Positions 5,544-13,051 of a stretch of DNA of 15,186 nucleotides are shown here, piece by piece (the first letter of the stretch is position 1; every line of letters starts with the position of its first letter). The position numbers and the translations under genes were made by a program. The notes below the pieces were generated by a model, which saw only the letters and a program-made list of their open reading frames with translations, had not been told where the DNA came from and did no database searches. The stretch lies in NCBI GenBank assembly GCA_019415705.1, contig DXYS01000031.1:1-15186 (forward strand). The letters run 5' to 3'. The stretch is from Bacteroidales bacterium. GTDB lineage: Bacteria; Bacteroidota; Bacteroidia; Bacteroidales; Muribaculaceae.

Positions 5544-7337
5544 GTCTTTTTTTGCCTTACGACGGGCAGCGGCAGGCGCTTTTTTTGCGGATATTTTTGC
5601 CGCGGGTTTGGCCGGGGTGTGACTCTCAGCAGTCGCGTTGCTGTCAACGATGTCTTTACGACGTATTTTCCATATCGTCGCACAGTGGCCAACGACGTGA
5701 GTTGCAAAACTTTGTGTGCTCGACAGGAGGCCGCCGGCTGTCTCGCCGCCGAGCAGCTCGGTCATCATGACCTGACCCTCGGGGTAGCCGAGATAGTCAA
5801 ATGCGTGCCGGGGGATGTTTATGCGTATATCGGCTGCAGCCGTGTCAAAATTGACAGTGATGACTAACAATTCGTCGGCCGTCGCGCGCAGAAATGCGTA
5901 ATGACGGTGAGGGTTGAAGTCGGGATTGTGATAGTTGACATACATAAGGTCGAAAAATCGTCCCTCTCTAACCGCGGTCTCACTGTTACATATATTCAGT
6001 ATGCGTCCGTAAGTCTCGCGCAACCGGCGCACCGGCTCGGGGAGCACTCCGTCACAACGCCCGTCGTTAAGCCATCGGCGCACTGTCGGCACCGACCAGT
6101 AGTCGAAGATGGTCGTGCGGCCGTCGTGTCCGCTGTAGCCCTCGGCGTCAGAGGCGGTCTCTCCGAGTTCCTGCCCGAAGTAAATCATCATCGGACCCGT
6201 GGCGAACATCGAGCTGACAACGAGCGACGGGATTACCTTTGATGCGTCGCCGGCATATTGTGCCGACGCGAAACGTTGCTCATCGTGATTCTCGAGGAAG
6301 TTGAGCATGTTGGGGGCGATGCCCTCGACGGTCTGCCAGCATGATGTCAGACGTGCGGCCGAAACATTGTCGCACTCGATGGCGCGCAGTGTATCGTATA
6401 GGTTGACTTTATCGTACAGATAGTCGAATCCGGCGTCGATATACGGACGATAGAGAGCCACGTCGTAGATTTCGGCTATGAATATGACGTCGGGATAATG
6501 GCTGCGGACGTTGGCGATGGCCCAGCGCCAGAACTCGAGAGGCACCATGTGGACCATGTCGCAGCGAAAACCGTCGATGCCTTTCGATGCCCAGTAGCGC
6601 AGGATATGGAGCATCTTGAGCCATGTCGGCGGTATCGGGTCAAAATGACGGCTGCCGTTCCACGGGTCGACTCCGTAGTTAAGTTTGACTGTGTCATACC
6701 AGTCGTTTACTGACGGGAACGCGTCGAAACAGTCGTTGCCGGATGCTTTAGCCGGAAATTCGACGTATGCGTCAGAGCCGCTGCCGAGGTCTACGCCGCG
6801 GGGCGAGAACTGCTGGCGCGGTATATAGTAAAAATTATTTGACGGAGAGAAAAACATCTCGCTGTTATCGCCCTGCCCGAGATCTTCGATGCCTGACGGT
6901 TTGGCGTCAGAGTGATATTGGCGGCCGACATGATTGGGCACAAAGTCGATAATCACCTTGAGTCCCTCGCGGTGACTGCGAGCGACGAGGTCTTCGAATT
7001 CGGCCATGCGCGACGGCACATCTTCGGCGAGATCAGGGTCAATGTCGTAATAGTCAGTTATGGCATAAGGGCTGCCGGCATGTCCTTTGACCACGTGGGG
7101 GTTGTCGCGTACGATGCCATATCGGGTGTAGTCGGCGTCGTGGGCGTGCTCTATGATGCCGGTATACCATATATGGGTGACTCCGAGTGACTTGATTTGT
7201 TTCAGTATGCGCGGAGTGATCTGATTGAGCTTGCCCGAGCCGTTTTGGTCGATGGTGCCGTTAACGGTAGGTGTCTTGCAGTAATTTGTGAATAATCTGG
7301 GAAGTAGTTGATAGATAATCGGTTTGGTCGCGGTCAT
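5541..7337 (-). CDS. Cytoplasmic GH13 alpha-amylase-family enzyme with Lys/Ala-rich tail
   Basis: A 598-residue glycoside hydrolase family 13 protein. The four conserved regions are present: VIIDFVPNHVG (128-138), GIDGFRCDMVH (253-263) with nucleophile D260, FIAEIYD (286-292) with acid/base E289, and FLENHDE (347-353) with D352. Residues 480-557 fit the C-terminal beta domain. There is no signal peptide, so it should act in the cytosol on internal alpha-glucans or imported maltodextrins; exact specificity cannot be read from the motifs. Residues 561-598 form a Pro/Ala/Lys tail ending AAARRKAKKD, unusual for GH13. The ATG directly abuts the stop of the patatin gene upstream (no bases between), implying cotranscription and coupled translation. 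It is followed by prs after 42 bases. Confidence 0.92.
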   Translation of the reverse strand: MTATKPIIYQLLPRLFTNYCKTPTVNGTIDQNGSGKLNQITPRILKQIKSLGVTHIWYTGIIEHAHDADYTRYGIVRDNPHVVKGHAGSPYAITDYYDIDPDLAEDVPSRMAEFEDLVARSHREGLKVIIDFVPNHVGRQYHSDAKPSGIEDLGQGDNSEMFFSPSNNFYYIPRQQFSPRGVDLGSGSDAYVEFPAKASGNDCFDAFPSVNDWYDTVKLNYGVDPWNGSRHFDPIPPTWLKMLHILRYWASKGIDGFRCDMVHMVPLEFWRWAIANVRSHYPDVIFIAEIYDVALYRPYIDAGFDYLYDKVNLYDTLRAIECDNVSAARLTSCWQTVEGIAPNMLNFLENHDEQRFASAQYAGDASKVIPSLVVSSMFATGPMMIYFGQELGETASDAEGYSGHDGRTTIFDYWSVPTVRRWLNDGRCDGVLPEPVRRLRETYGRILNICNSETAVREGRFFDLMYVNYHNPDFNPHRHYAFLRATADELLVITVNFDTAAADIRINIPRHAFDYLGYPEGQVMMTELLGGETAGGLLSSTQSFATHVVGHCATIWKIRRKDIVDSNATAESHTPAKPAAKISAKKAPAAARRKAKKD

Positions 7338-8180
7338 TTATCGTTGATTATTGGTTTTATGATGGTCGGTTGGATGCCACAGGCCGGCGTCTTTGAGCGC
7401 GCGGCGTGTGTGGATGTAGCCGCTCCTGAAAACACTCGGTATGTGCTTGAGGCTGAAGGCTCTGTAGCCTGACAGCTCGGGAGTGACAATTGACAGGTCG
7501 CATAGCGCCATGTCGGCCGCCTGATTGGCTTTTGCCATAAGATTGTATGTGCGCAGGGCGACATCGACGATTGATGACGCCGAGCCGGATGTAGGCAGTG
7601 GACTGACATTGACGCCTATAAGCAGTTTGCATTTGTCTCTGATGATCCATGCGGGGTGATTGCGCAGAACTCCTCCGTCGACATAATTGACACCGTCGAT
7701 TGTGACGGGTTTGAATACAATCGGTATTGAGCATGACGCAATCATACGGTCGCCGATTTCTCCGGAGTGGAATTCGACCGGGCAACCGTTGTCGAAGTCG
7801 GTGACGCCTAAATATGTCGGCATCGGCAAATCCTCGAGGCGTCTGTAGTCGCCACGGGATAAAATCGCCTCCATGATAAAGTCACGGAACTTTTCTACTG
7901 TGAACAGGCCGCCTTTGCCGAGACTAAGTTTTGTAAAGTCAGAGAAACTGCAGTCGGCAAATAACTCGGGAATATGACCGGGCTTGAATCCGGCCGCGTA
8001 TAGCACGGCGACAACCGAGCCGGCGCTGACTCCTGCGATGATGTCAGGTTTAAGACCGGCTTCTTCGATGGCCATAAGCGCGCCGGCATGTGCAAATCCG
8101 CGCGCTCCTCCGCCACTCAGGGCTACTCCGAGCTCATATCGTGGCTGTGTGGACGCTTTGTCGGTCGATAATTGTTCCAT
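7338..8180 (-). CDS. Patatin-like phospholipase/acyl hydrolase
   Basis: A 280-residue protein with a complete patatin core: oxyanion-hole loop SGGGARGFAHAG (22-33), nucleophile elbow GVSAG with S52, and the dyad aspartate D168 in YVDGGVLRN. It closely resembles RssA-like bacterial patatins. Without a signal peptide it is probably cytoplasmic or membrane-associated, hydrolysing acyl esters of phospholipids; its substrate cannot be predicted. It is the first gene of the leftward cluster with the GH13 gene and possibly prs. A near-perfect Bacteroidetes promoter (8201-8232) lies 20 bases upstream of the ATG, giving a very short leader and fixing this start. Confidence 0.93.
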   Translation of the reverse strand: MEQLSTDKASTQPRYELGVALSGGGARGFAHAGALMAIEEAGLKPDIIAGVSAGSVVAVLYAAGFKPGHIPELFADCSFSDFTKLSLGKGGLFTVEKFRDFIMEAILSRGDYRRLEDLPMPTYLGVTDFDNGCPVEFHSGEIGDRMIASCSIPIVFKPVTIDGVNYVDGGVLRNHPAWIIRDKCKLLIGVNVSPLPTSGSASSIVDVALRTYNLMAKANQAADMALCDLSIVTPELSGYRAFSLKHIPSVFRSGYIHTRRALKDAGLWHPTDHHKTNNQR

Positions 8181-8200
8181 CAGAGAGCTTCTTTATAACG

Positions 8201-8232
8201 CAAAGTTAGTAATAATGGGCTCATCGGCCAAA
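8201..8232 (-). promoter_or_regulatory. Full Bacteroidetes sigma-70-type promoter for the patatin-GH13 cluster
   Basis: On the minus strand TTTG (8229-8232) is followed by exactly 20 bases and then TAACTTTG (8201-8208), a complete match to the TTTG/TAnnTTTG consensus. It ends 20 bases from the patatin ATG. Confidence 0.8.
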
Positions 8233-8441
8233 TAAATTTGACGATGTGCGCGTAAGTTGTCTTGCGAAATACAATCTGTGATAAAAATAATGTCTGATGA
8301 GTTTACGCTTTAAAATTTTAAGCTTTATATGGTATTAAACTTAACAATTATAATTTATTGCTTGTTTTAATTGCTTAAATTGGAATATATGTCGTAAATA
8401 TAAGATTTGTTGGTCAAGACGTCACAATTATTGCTGAACAA

Positions 8442-8472
8442 CTTGTAATTTTATTTTTAGAGGTTATATTTG
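8442..8472 (+). promoter_or_regulatory. Promoter of the intergenic transcription unit
   Basis: CTTG (8442-8445), 19 bases, then TATATTTG (8465-8472), an exact -7 match. No protein gene follows, but a terminator lies 372 bases downstream, so this most likely drives a non-coding RNA. Expected transcript start is near 8477. Confidence 0.65.
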
Positions 8473-8476
8473 CATT

Positions 8477-8872
8477 AAAATAATATTATCTATAATTCAA
8501 CACCATTAACCGCCCGATGTTTTCACTTAATAAACATGTTTTTCTGTCTGTTTTTTGTGCCTGTCACTGCGACGGGGATAAGAGGCAGGTTATGTCGTGC
8601 GGTGTGGAAGATACATTTTCACGATTCGGACGGCATGATATTGCCGGTAAAATATTTAAACCGACAGGGAAATTGAGTATTGATCAAGTGTTTCATTTTA
8701 CTAATTTAAGACGGACACTTTGCTGTTCGTCTCGGGGTCGGGGAGTAAAATAGCAGCTGACACGATTCCACGACCGCGCCGGTAACGCGAGACCGCAGAC
8801 CTACGGCTAAACTCTTTTCCCTGTCGGTTTTATAAAACCATTACAGACCGCCTGAGCAGGCGGTCTGTTTTT
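8477..8872 (+). ncRNA. Candidate structured non-coding RNA of about 395 bases
   Basis: The unit is bounded by a promoter (8442-8472) and a strong terminator (8844-8872). A 15-bp perfect long-range stem pairs 8658-8672 with 8816-8830 and is extended by GAGT/ACTC (8675-8678/8811-8814). Inside it, ATTTTACT/AGTAAAAT (8695-8702/8744-8751) encloses hairpin GACGGAC/GTTCGTC (8710-8716/8725-8731). Further 5', CCTGTC/GGCAGG (8560-8565/8584-8589) and ATGTCG/CGGCAT (8592-8597/8631-8636) also pair. The 8658-8830 domain has the size and end-pairing of a 6S-type RNA, but I cannot identify the family. It lacks the conserved core sequences of RNase P RNA and tmRNA. A 78-codon frame at 8517-8753 has an implausible composition and overlaps the stems. 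Ends are estimates. Confidence 0.5.
8844..8872 (+). terminator. Rho-independent terminator of the intergenic RNA
   Basis: CAGACCGCCT (8844-8853) and AGGCGGTCTG (8858-8867) form a perfect 10-bp stem with loop GAGC, followed at once by TTTTT (8868-8872). It acts on the plus strand, where no protein gene ends, which is the main sign of an RNA gene here. Confidence 0.88.
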
Positions 8873-8946
8873 ATGAAGGTACAGACGTCATATCTGATTT
8901 CATATATAGTTTTTTGTATACATATTTATAAGAGCCGGCCAAAAAA

Positions 8947-8978
8947 TTTGATTGAGTAAAAAATTATTCGTTACTTTG
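8947..8978 (+). promoter_or_regulatory. Promoter of pfp
   Basis: TTTG (8947-8950), exactly 20 bases, then TTACTTTG (8971-8978), one mismatch to TAnnTTTG. It predicts a leader of about 58 bases before the ATG at 9042, AT-rich and without an evident SD site. Confidence 0.75.
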
Positions 8979-9041
8979 CACAAAGTCTGTTTTATCAGTT
9001 TGTTTATACATTATACTAACATCAACTAAATATATAATTTA

Positions 9042-10691
9042 ATGAAAAAGAGCGCTTTGCAAAAAGCTCGTGCGGCTTATCAGCCCAAGCTCCCGATTGT
9101 GCTGACCGGGGCTGTTAAAGCTGTCGAAGGTAAACCCACACAGTCAGTGGCCGATCAGGATGAAATCAAAAAGTTGTTTCCCAGCACTTACGGTCTTCCC
9201 GAACTCAGATTTGAAAAAAATACGGCTCCGGCAGCAGGCAAACCTGTCAATGTCGGCGTGATACTCTCCGGAGGTCAGGCTCCCGGCGGACACAATGTCA
9301 TAAGCGGCCTTTTTGACGGCATCAAGAAAATCCATCGCGACAGCCGTCTTTTTGGTTTCACAATGGGCCCCGGCGGTTTTGTCGACCACAAATATATCGA
9401 GCTTACAGCTCCGATTATCGATGAGTACCGCAACACCGGCGGCTTCGACATCATCGGCTCGGGTCGCACGAAATTAGAGACAAAGGAGCAGTTTGACAAA
9501 GGTCTCGAGATTCTCCGCGAGCTCAACATCAAAGCCCTCGTCATCATCGGCGGTGACGACTCTAACACTAACGCCGCTATCCTCGCCGAATACTACAAGA
9601 GCATCAACGCCGGCGTGCAGGTGCTCGGCTGCCCCAAGACCATCGACGGTGACCTCAAGAACGATATGATCGAGACCTCTTTCGGTTTCGACACCGCCAC
9701 CAAGGTCTACAGCGAAGTAATCGGCAACATCGAGCGCGACTGTAACTCAGCCAAGAAATACTGGCACTTTATCAAGCTCATGGGCCGCTCGGCCAGCCAC
9801 ATCGCCTTAGAGTGCGGTCTTCAGACTCAGCCTAACGTCTGCATCATCTCCGAGGAAGTTGAGGCCAAAAATATGACTCTCGACGATATCGTCAACGACA
9901 TCGCACGCATCGTCGCACGCCGTGCCGCCGACGGCAACAACTACGGCATCGTCCTCATCCCCGAGGGCCTCATCGAGTTTATCCCTGCAGTCAAGAAGCT
10001 CATCGCAGAGCTCAACGATTTCCTTGCTGCCAACGCGGAGGCATTCGCCGCCGTCGAGCCCGACAAACAGCGTCAGTATATCATCGACCACCTCTCGGCC
10101 GAGAACGCCGCTGTCTACGCATCGCTGCCCGCCGGCGTAGCCCGTCAGCTCTCTCTCGACCGCGACCCCCACGGCAACGTGCAGGTATCGCTTATCGAGA
10201 CCGAGAAACTCCTCAGCGAAATGGTTGGCAAACGTCTCGAGCAGATGAGAGCCGAAGGCAACTATAACGGCAAATTCTCTGCCCTCCACCACTTCTTCGG
10301 CTATGAAGGCCGCTGCGCCGATCCCTCTAACTTCGACGCCGACTACTGCTACGCCCTCGGCTTTAACGCCGCTTGCCTCGTCAACGCCGGTGTAACAGGC
10401 TACATGTCGTCAGTGCGCAACCTCGTCAAACCCTCAGTGCAGTGGATTGCCGGCGGTATACCCATCACTATGATGATGAACATGGAGCGTCGCAACGGTG
10501 TGATGAAACCCGTTATCCAAAAAGCTCTTGTGCGTCTCGACGGTGCACCCTTCCTCAAATTCGCCGCACAGCGCGACGACTGGGCCGTCAACACCAGATA
10601 CGTTTATCCCGGCCCCATCCAGTACTTCGGTCCTACCGAGGTCTGCGACCAGCCTTCATTGACACTGCGCTACGAGCATCAGGGCAAATAA
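9042..10691 (+). CDS. pfp: Pyrophosphate-fructose-6-phosphate 1-phosphotransferase
   Basis: Reversibly phosphorylates fructose-6-phosphate with PPi in cytosolic glycolysis. The 549 residues match the long PPi-PFK clade related to the plant beta subunit, much longer than the roughly 320-residue ATP-PFK. Visible motifs are GGQAPGGHN (77-85), GGDDSNTNA (170-178) and PKTIDGDLKND (198-208), and MGRSASH (247-253). The second Asp of GGDDS and the Lys of PKTIDGD are the residues that exclude ATP and select PPi in this family. The gene has its own promoter (8947-8978) and terminator (10739-10784) and is followed by fba, the next glycolytic step, on a separate unit. GC-rich, strongly biased codons suggest high expression. 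Confidence 0.97.
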   Translation: MKKSALQKARAAYQPKLPIVLTGAVKAVEGKPTQSVADQDEIKKLFPSTYGLPELRFEKNTAPAAGKPVNVGVILSGGQAPGGHNVISGLFDGIKKIHRDSRLFGFTMGPGGFVDHKYIELTAPIIDEYRNTGGFDIIGSGRTKLETKEQFDKGLEILRELNIKALVIIGGDDSNTNAAILAEYYKSINAGVQVLGCPKTIDGDLKNDMIETSFGFDTATKVYSEVIGNIERDCNSAKKYWHFIKLMGRSASHIALECGLQTQPNVCIISEEVEAKNMTLDDIVNDIARIVARRAADGNNYGIVLIPEGLIEFIPAVKKLIAELNDFLAANAEAFAAVEPDKQRQYIIDHLSAENAAVYASLPAGVARQLSLDRDPHGNVQVSLIETEKLLSEMVGKRLEQMRAEGNYNGKFSALHHFFGYEGRCADPSNFDADYCYALGFNAACLVNAGVTGYMSSVRNLVKPSVQWIAGGIPITMMMNMERRNGVMKPVIQKALVRLDGAPFLKFAAQRDDWAVNTRYVYPGPIQYFGPTEVCDQPSLTLRYEHQGK

Positions 10692-10738
10692 GCCCGCGCC
10701 CGAGCGACATCAATTTATTTACCCGAATCTCAGCTTGT

Positions 10739-10784
10739 AACCTGCCCTCGGGGGAGCAATTCAGCTCTCAGGGCAGGTTTTTTT
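10739..10784 (+). terminator. Terminator of pfp
   Basis: AACCTGCCCT (10739-10748) pairs with AGGGCAGGTT (10770-10779), with an inner GAGC/GCTC pairing, and is followed by a T run to 10784. It lies 47 bases past the pfp stop and separates pfp from fba. Confidence 0.9.
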
Positions 10785-10891
10785 ATTCTTAATTGTGTAT
10801 AGTTATTGTTGTTACGACAGACGATTGGATTATTATTGAAAATTTTATTTAATTAAATCAAGCAGATTGAGTCAAACTGAAAAAAAAACAT

Positions 10892-10899
10892 TAATTTTG
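10892..10899 (+). promoter_or_regulatory. -7 promoter box for fba
   Basis: TAATTTTG matches TAnnTTTG exactly and follows an A-rich tract. A TTG lies 22 bases upstream, slightly too far. The predicted leader of about 66 bases starts with a small hairpin, GAGGC/GCCTC (10911-10915/10921-10925), that could protect the 5' end. Confidence 0.6.
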
Positions 10900-10971
10900 C
10901 AGTCGGAAAAGAGGCACGGCGCCTCAGATATGTCACGAAGACAATTTATTAACTACATAATTTTTCGCTAA

Positions 10972-11970
10972 ATGGTAAATTACAAGGAATTAGGTCTCGT
11001 AAATACTCGCGAGATGTTTGCCAAAGCAATCAAAGGCGGCTACGCCATTCCCGCTTTCAACTTCAACAACATGGAGCAGCTGCAGGCCATCATCAAAGCC
11101 GCAGCCGAGGAGAAATCACCCGTTATCCTTCAGGTTTCAAAGGGTGCCCGCAACTATGCCAACGCCACACTGCTGCGTTACATGGCTCAGGGTGCAGTCG
11201 AGTATGCAAAAGAACTCGGCTGGGAGCATCCTCAGATTGTCCTCCACCTCGACCACGGTGACTCTTTCGAACTCTGCAAGAGCTGTATCGAGAGCGGTTT
11301 CTCATCAGTTATGATTGACGGCTCGCACCTCCCCTACGAGGAGAACGTAGCCCTCACAAAGAAAGTTTGTGACTTCGCACACCAGTATGACGTGACAGTC
11401 GAGGGTGAGCTCGGCGTTCTCGCCGGCGTTGAGGACGAAGTTTCGTCTGACCACCACACCTACACCGACCCCGAGGAGGTTATCGACTTCGCTACCCGCA
11501 CAGGTTGCGACTCACTCGCCATCTCTATCGGCACATCACACGGTGCTTATAAATTCACACCCGCTCAGTGCACACGCAACGCCGAGGGCAAACTCGTTCC
11601 CCCGCCTTTGGCATTCGACGTTCTCGACGCCGTTATGGAGAAACTCCCCGGCTTCCCCATCGTGCTCCACGGCTCATCGTCAGTTCCTCAGGAAGAAGTC
11701 GACACCATCAACATGTTCGGCGGCAAACTTCCCGACGCCATCGGTATCCCCGAGGAGCAGCTCCGCAAAGCTGCCAAGAGCGCTGTCTGCAAAATCAACA
11801 TCGACTCTGACAGCCGTCTGGCCATGACTGCTGCCGTTCGTCGTGTATTTGCCGAGAAACCTCAGGAATTTGACCCGCGCAAATACCTCGGCCCGGCTCG
11901 CGACAACATGGAGAAACTCTACAAGCACAAAATCGTCAATGTGCTCGGTAGCGCAGGCAAAGCCGAATAA
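10972..11970 (+). CDS. fba: Fructose-bisphosphate aldolase, class II
   Basis: Cleaves fructose-1,6-bisphosphate to dihydroxyacetone phosphate and glyceraldehyde-3-phosphate in the cytosol, using zinc. The 332 residues contain LHLDHGDS (91-98) with catalytic D94 and zinc ligand H95, EGELG (144-148) with metal-site Glu, IGTSHGAYKF (186-195) with ligand H190, VLHGSS (231-236) with ligand H233, and the phosphate/diol site NIDSDSRL (276-283). Nothing is missing. It lies directly after pfp in pathway order but has a separate promoter and ends in a hairpin shared with the converging ArgC-like gene. Codon use is strongly biased, as expected for an abundant glycolytic enzyme. Confidence 0.97.
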   Translation: MVNYKELGLVNTREMFAKAIKGGYAIPAFNFNNMEQLQAIIKAAAEEKSPVILQVSKGARNYANATLLRYMAQGAVEYAKELGWEHPQIVLHLDHGDSFELCKSCIESGFSSVMIDGSHLPYEENVALTKKVCDFAHQYDVTVEGELGVLAGVEDEVSSDHHTYTDPEEVIDFATRTGCDSLAISIGTSHGAYKFTPAQCTRNAEGKLVPPPLAFDVLDAVMEKLPGFPIVLHGSSSVPQEEVDTINMFGGKLPDAIGIPEEQLRKAAKSAVCKINIDSDSRLAMTAAVRRVFAEKPQEFDPRKYLGPARDNMEKLYKHKIVNVLGSAGKAE

Positions 11971-11993
11971 TCTCTGTTAAGACATAAACCAAG

Positions 11994-12032
11994 ACCGGCC
12001 GCAGGCATCAGCTTGCGGCCGGTTGTATTTTT
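11994..12032. terminator. Convergent terminator between fba and the ArgC-like gene
   Basis: ACCGGCCGCA (11994-12003) and TGCGGCCGGT (12014-12023) form a perfect 10-bp stem with a 10-base loop. On the plus strand it is followed by TGTATTTTT. It ends fba and sits 21 bases past the stop of the leftward ArgC-like gene, so it may serve both. Confidence 0.85.
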
Positions 12033-12043
12033 AAGGATTTAAT

Positions 12044-13021
12044 CTAATACGCTGACCCTTTGAGTTGCAGGCCGGTGCGTTCGTGGAGACCGAAGAGCAG
12101 ATTCATGCAGTGCACGGCGTTGCCTGACGCGCCTTTGAGCAGATTGTCTATGGCTGCGGTCACGAGCAGACGATCGCCGATTTTGTCAAGATGGATTAGA
12201 CATTTGTTGGTGTTGGCGACGTCCTTGATGTCTACCGGACGGTCGACTATGAAAGTGAAGTTGTGGTCGGAATAGTACTCCTCGTAGAGACGCCTGATTT
12301 CGTCAAGTCCGACGGCGCAGTCGAGATAGGCTGCTATAAACGTGCCGCGCGGGAAGCTGCCGCCGAATGACAGCAGGTTGAGGTCGGCGCCGTAGCTCGT
12401 CTGCAACTCGGCGAAGACTGCCTTGATTTCGTCTAACTGCGGGTGAACAAAGGCGCGCGACAGCGAGATGTTGTCATGGCGACGCTCGAAGTCGATGACG
12501 CTTTCGGGCGCAGTCTCGGTATCGGTCGTGCCCGTGATGGCCGTAATATGCACAGGTTTGTTGAGCATCAGGTTGCGGGCGAGTGGCAGCAGGGCAAGTT
12601 CGACGGCCATTGCCACACTGCCCGGTGTGGCGACATGACGGGCGCCGCGCACCATAGCCTTGCGGTTAAGCTCGGCGAGGCCGTAGACAAAGTCGTGACC
12701 TTCGGGCGCGTCTGACGAGCGGTAATCACTTGATAAATCTATGATTTTAAGCTCGTCAGGCAGTGTCACAGACGAGAAAAACTCTTTAGAACGACCTTTA
12801 GGCAGGCAGCTGAAGACGATATCGACAGAGCTTAGGTCGGCTGTGGCCGTGAATGGCAGCTCAAATTCACCCGTCAGCCCGAGATGGGTGTCGCAGACCT
12901 TATGGCCTATGGCGTCGGGGTTGTTGACCCACACGAGGTCGACGTCGGGATGGTTGATTAACAGTCTGATAAGTTCGCCGGCTCTGTGTCCTGAGCCTCC
13001 GATGATACCTGTTTTTATCAT
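12044..13021 (-). CDS. argC: ArgC-family protein with catalytic Cys replaced by Ser
   Basis: Homologue of N-acetyl-gamma-glutamyl-phosphate reductase, the NADPH-dependent third step of arginine synthesis. Length (325 aa) and full-length pattern match Bacteroidetes ArgC: nucleotide loop GIIGGSGHRAGELIRLL (5-21), KIIDLSSDYR (92-101), ITGTT (161-165), NTNKCLIHL (270-278), DNLLKGASGNAVH (292-304). The active-site motif, normally NPGC, is TPGS (132-135), so the thiol nucleophile is Ser135; the codon is AGT, one base from TGT. The SGAG-type substrate loop has become TTDTE (165-169). H193 and E198, matching the catalytic His/Glu, remain, as does the fold. It is intact, third in a gltX-waaA-argC order (30-base gap to waaA), with no other arg genes nearby. 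It is either a repurposed paralogue or a catalytically weak ArgC. Confidence 0.85.
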   Translation of the reverse strand: MIKTGIIGGSGHRAGELIRLLINHPDVDLVWVNNPDAIGHKVCDTHLGLTGEFELPFTATADLSSVDIVFSCLPKGRSKEFFSSVTLPDELKIIDLSSDYRSSDAPEGHDFVYGLAELNRKAMVRGARHVATPGSVAMAVELALLPLARNLMLNKPVHITAITGTTDTETAPESVIDFERRHDNISLSRAFVHPQLDEIKAVFAELQTSYGADLNLLSFGGSFPRGTFIAAYLDCAVGLDEIRRLYEEYYSDHNFTFIVDRPVDIKDVANTNKCLIHLDKIGDRLLVTAAIDNLLKGASGNAVHCMNLLFGLHERTGLQLKGSAY

Positions 13022-13051
13022 GGATTGGATGGGGGTAGGGGAGATTAGAGA

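Noticed and set aside
8290..8325. CTGATGAG, like a hammerhead ribozyme core
   Set aside because: No GAAA partner with matching stems in either the direct or the permuted order; the site is simply AT-rich spacer.
8555..8592. Cobalamin-riboswitch-like stretch (GCCTGTCACTGCG...GGGATAAGAGGCAGG)
   Set aside because: Only loose similarity; the conserved B12-box and flanking helices are missing and the downstream unit ends in a terminator with no B12-related gene.
8517..8753. A 78-codon plus-strand frame in the intergenic unit
   Set aside because: The peptide has odd composition (many Cys, Arg, His), no family resemblance, and its 3' half overlaps paired stems of the RNA candidate. A leader peptide is not excluded but unsupported.
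8477..8872. RNase P RNA or tmRNA identity for the structured transcript
   Set aside because: The length fits, but I find neither the RNase P core (GAGGAAAGTCC and ACAGNRA-type motifs) nor a tmRNA tag frame or tRNA-like 3' end.
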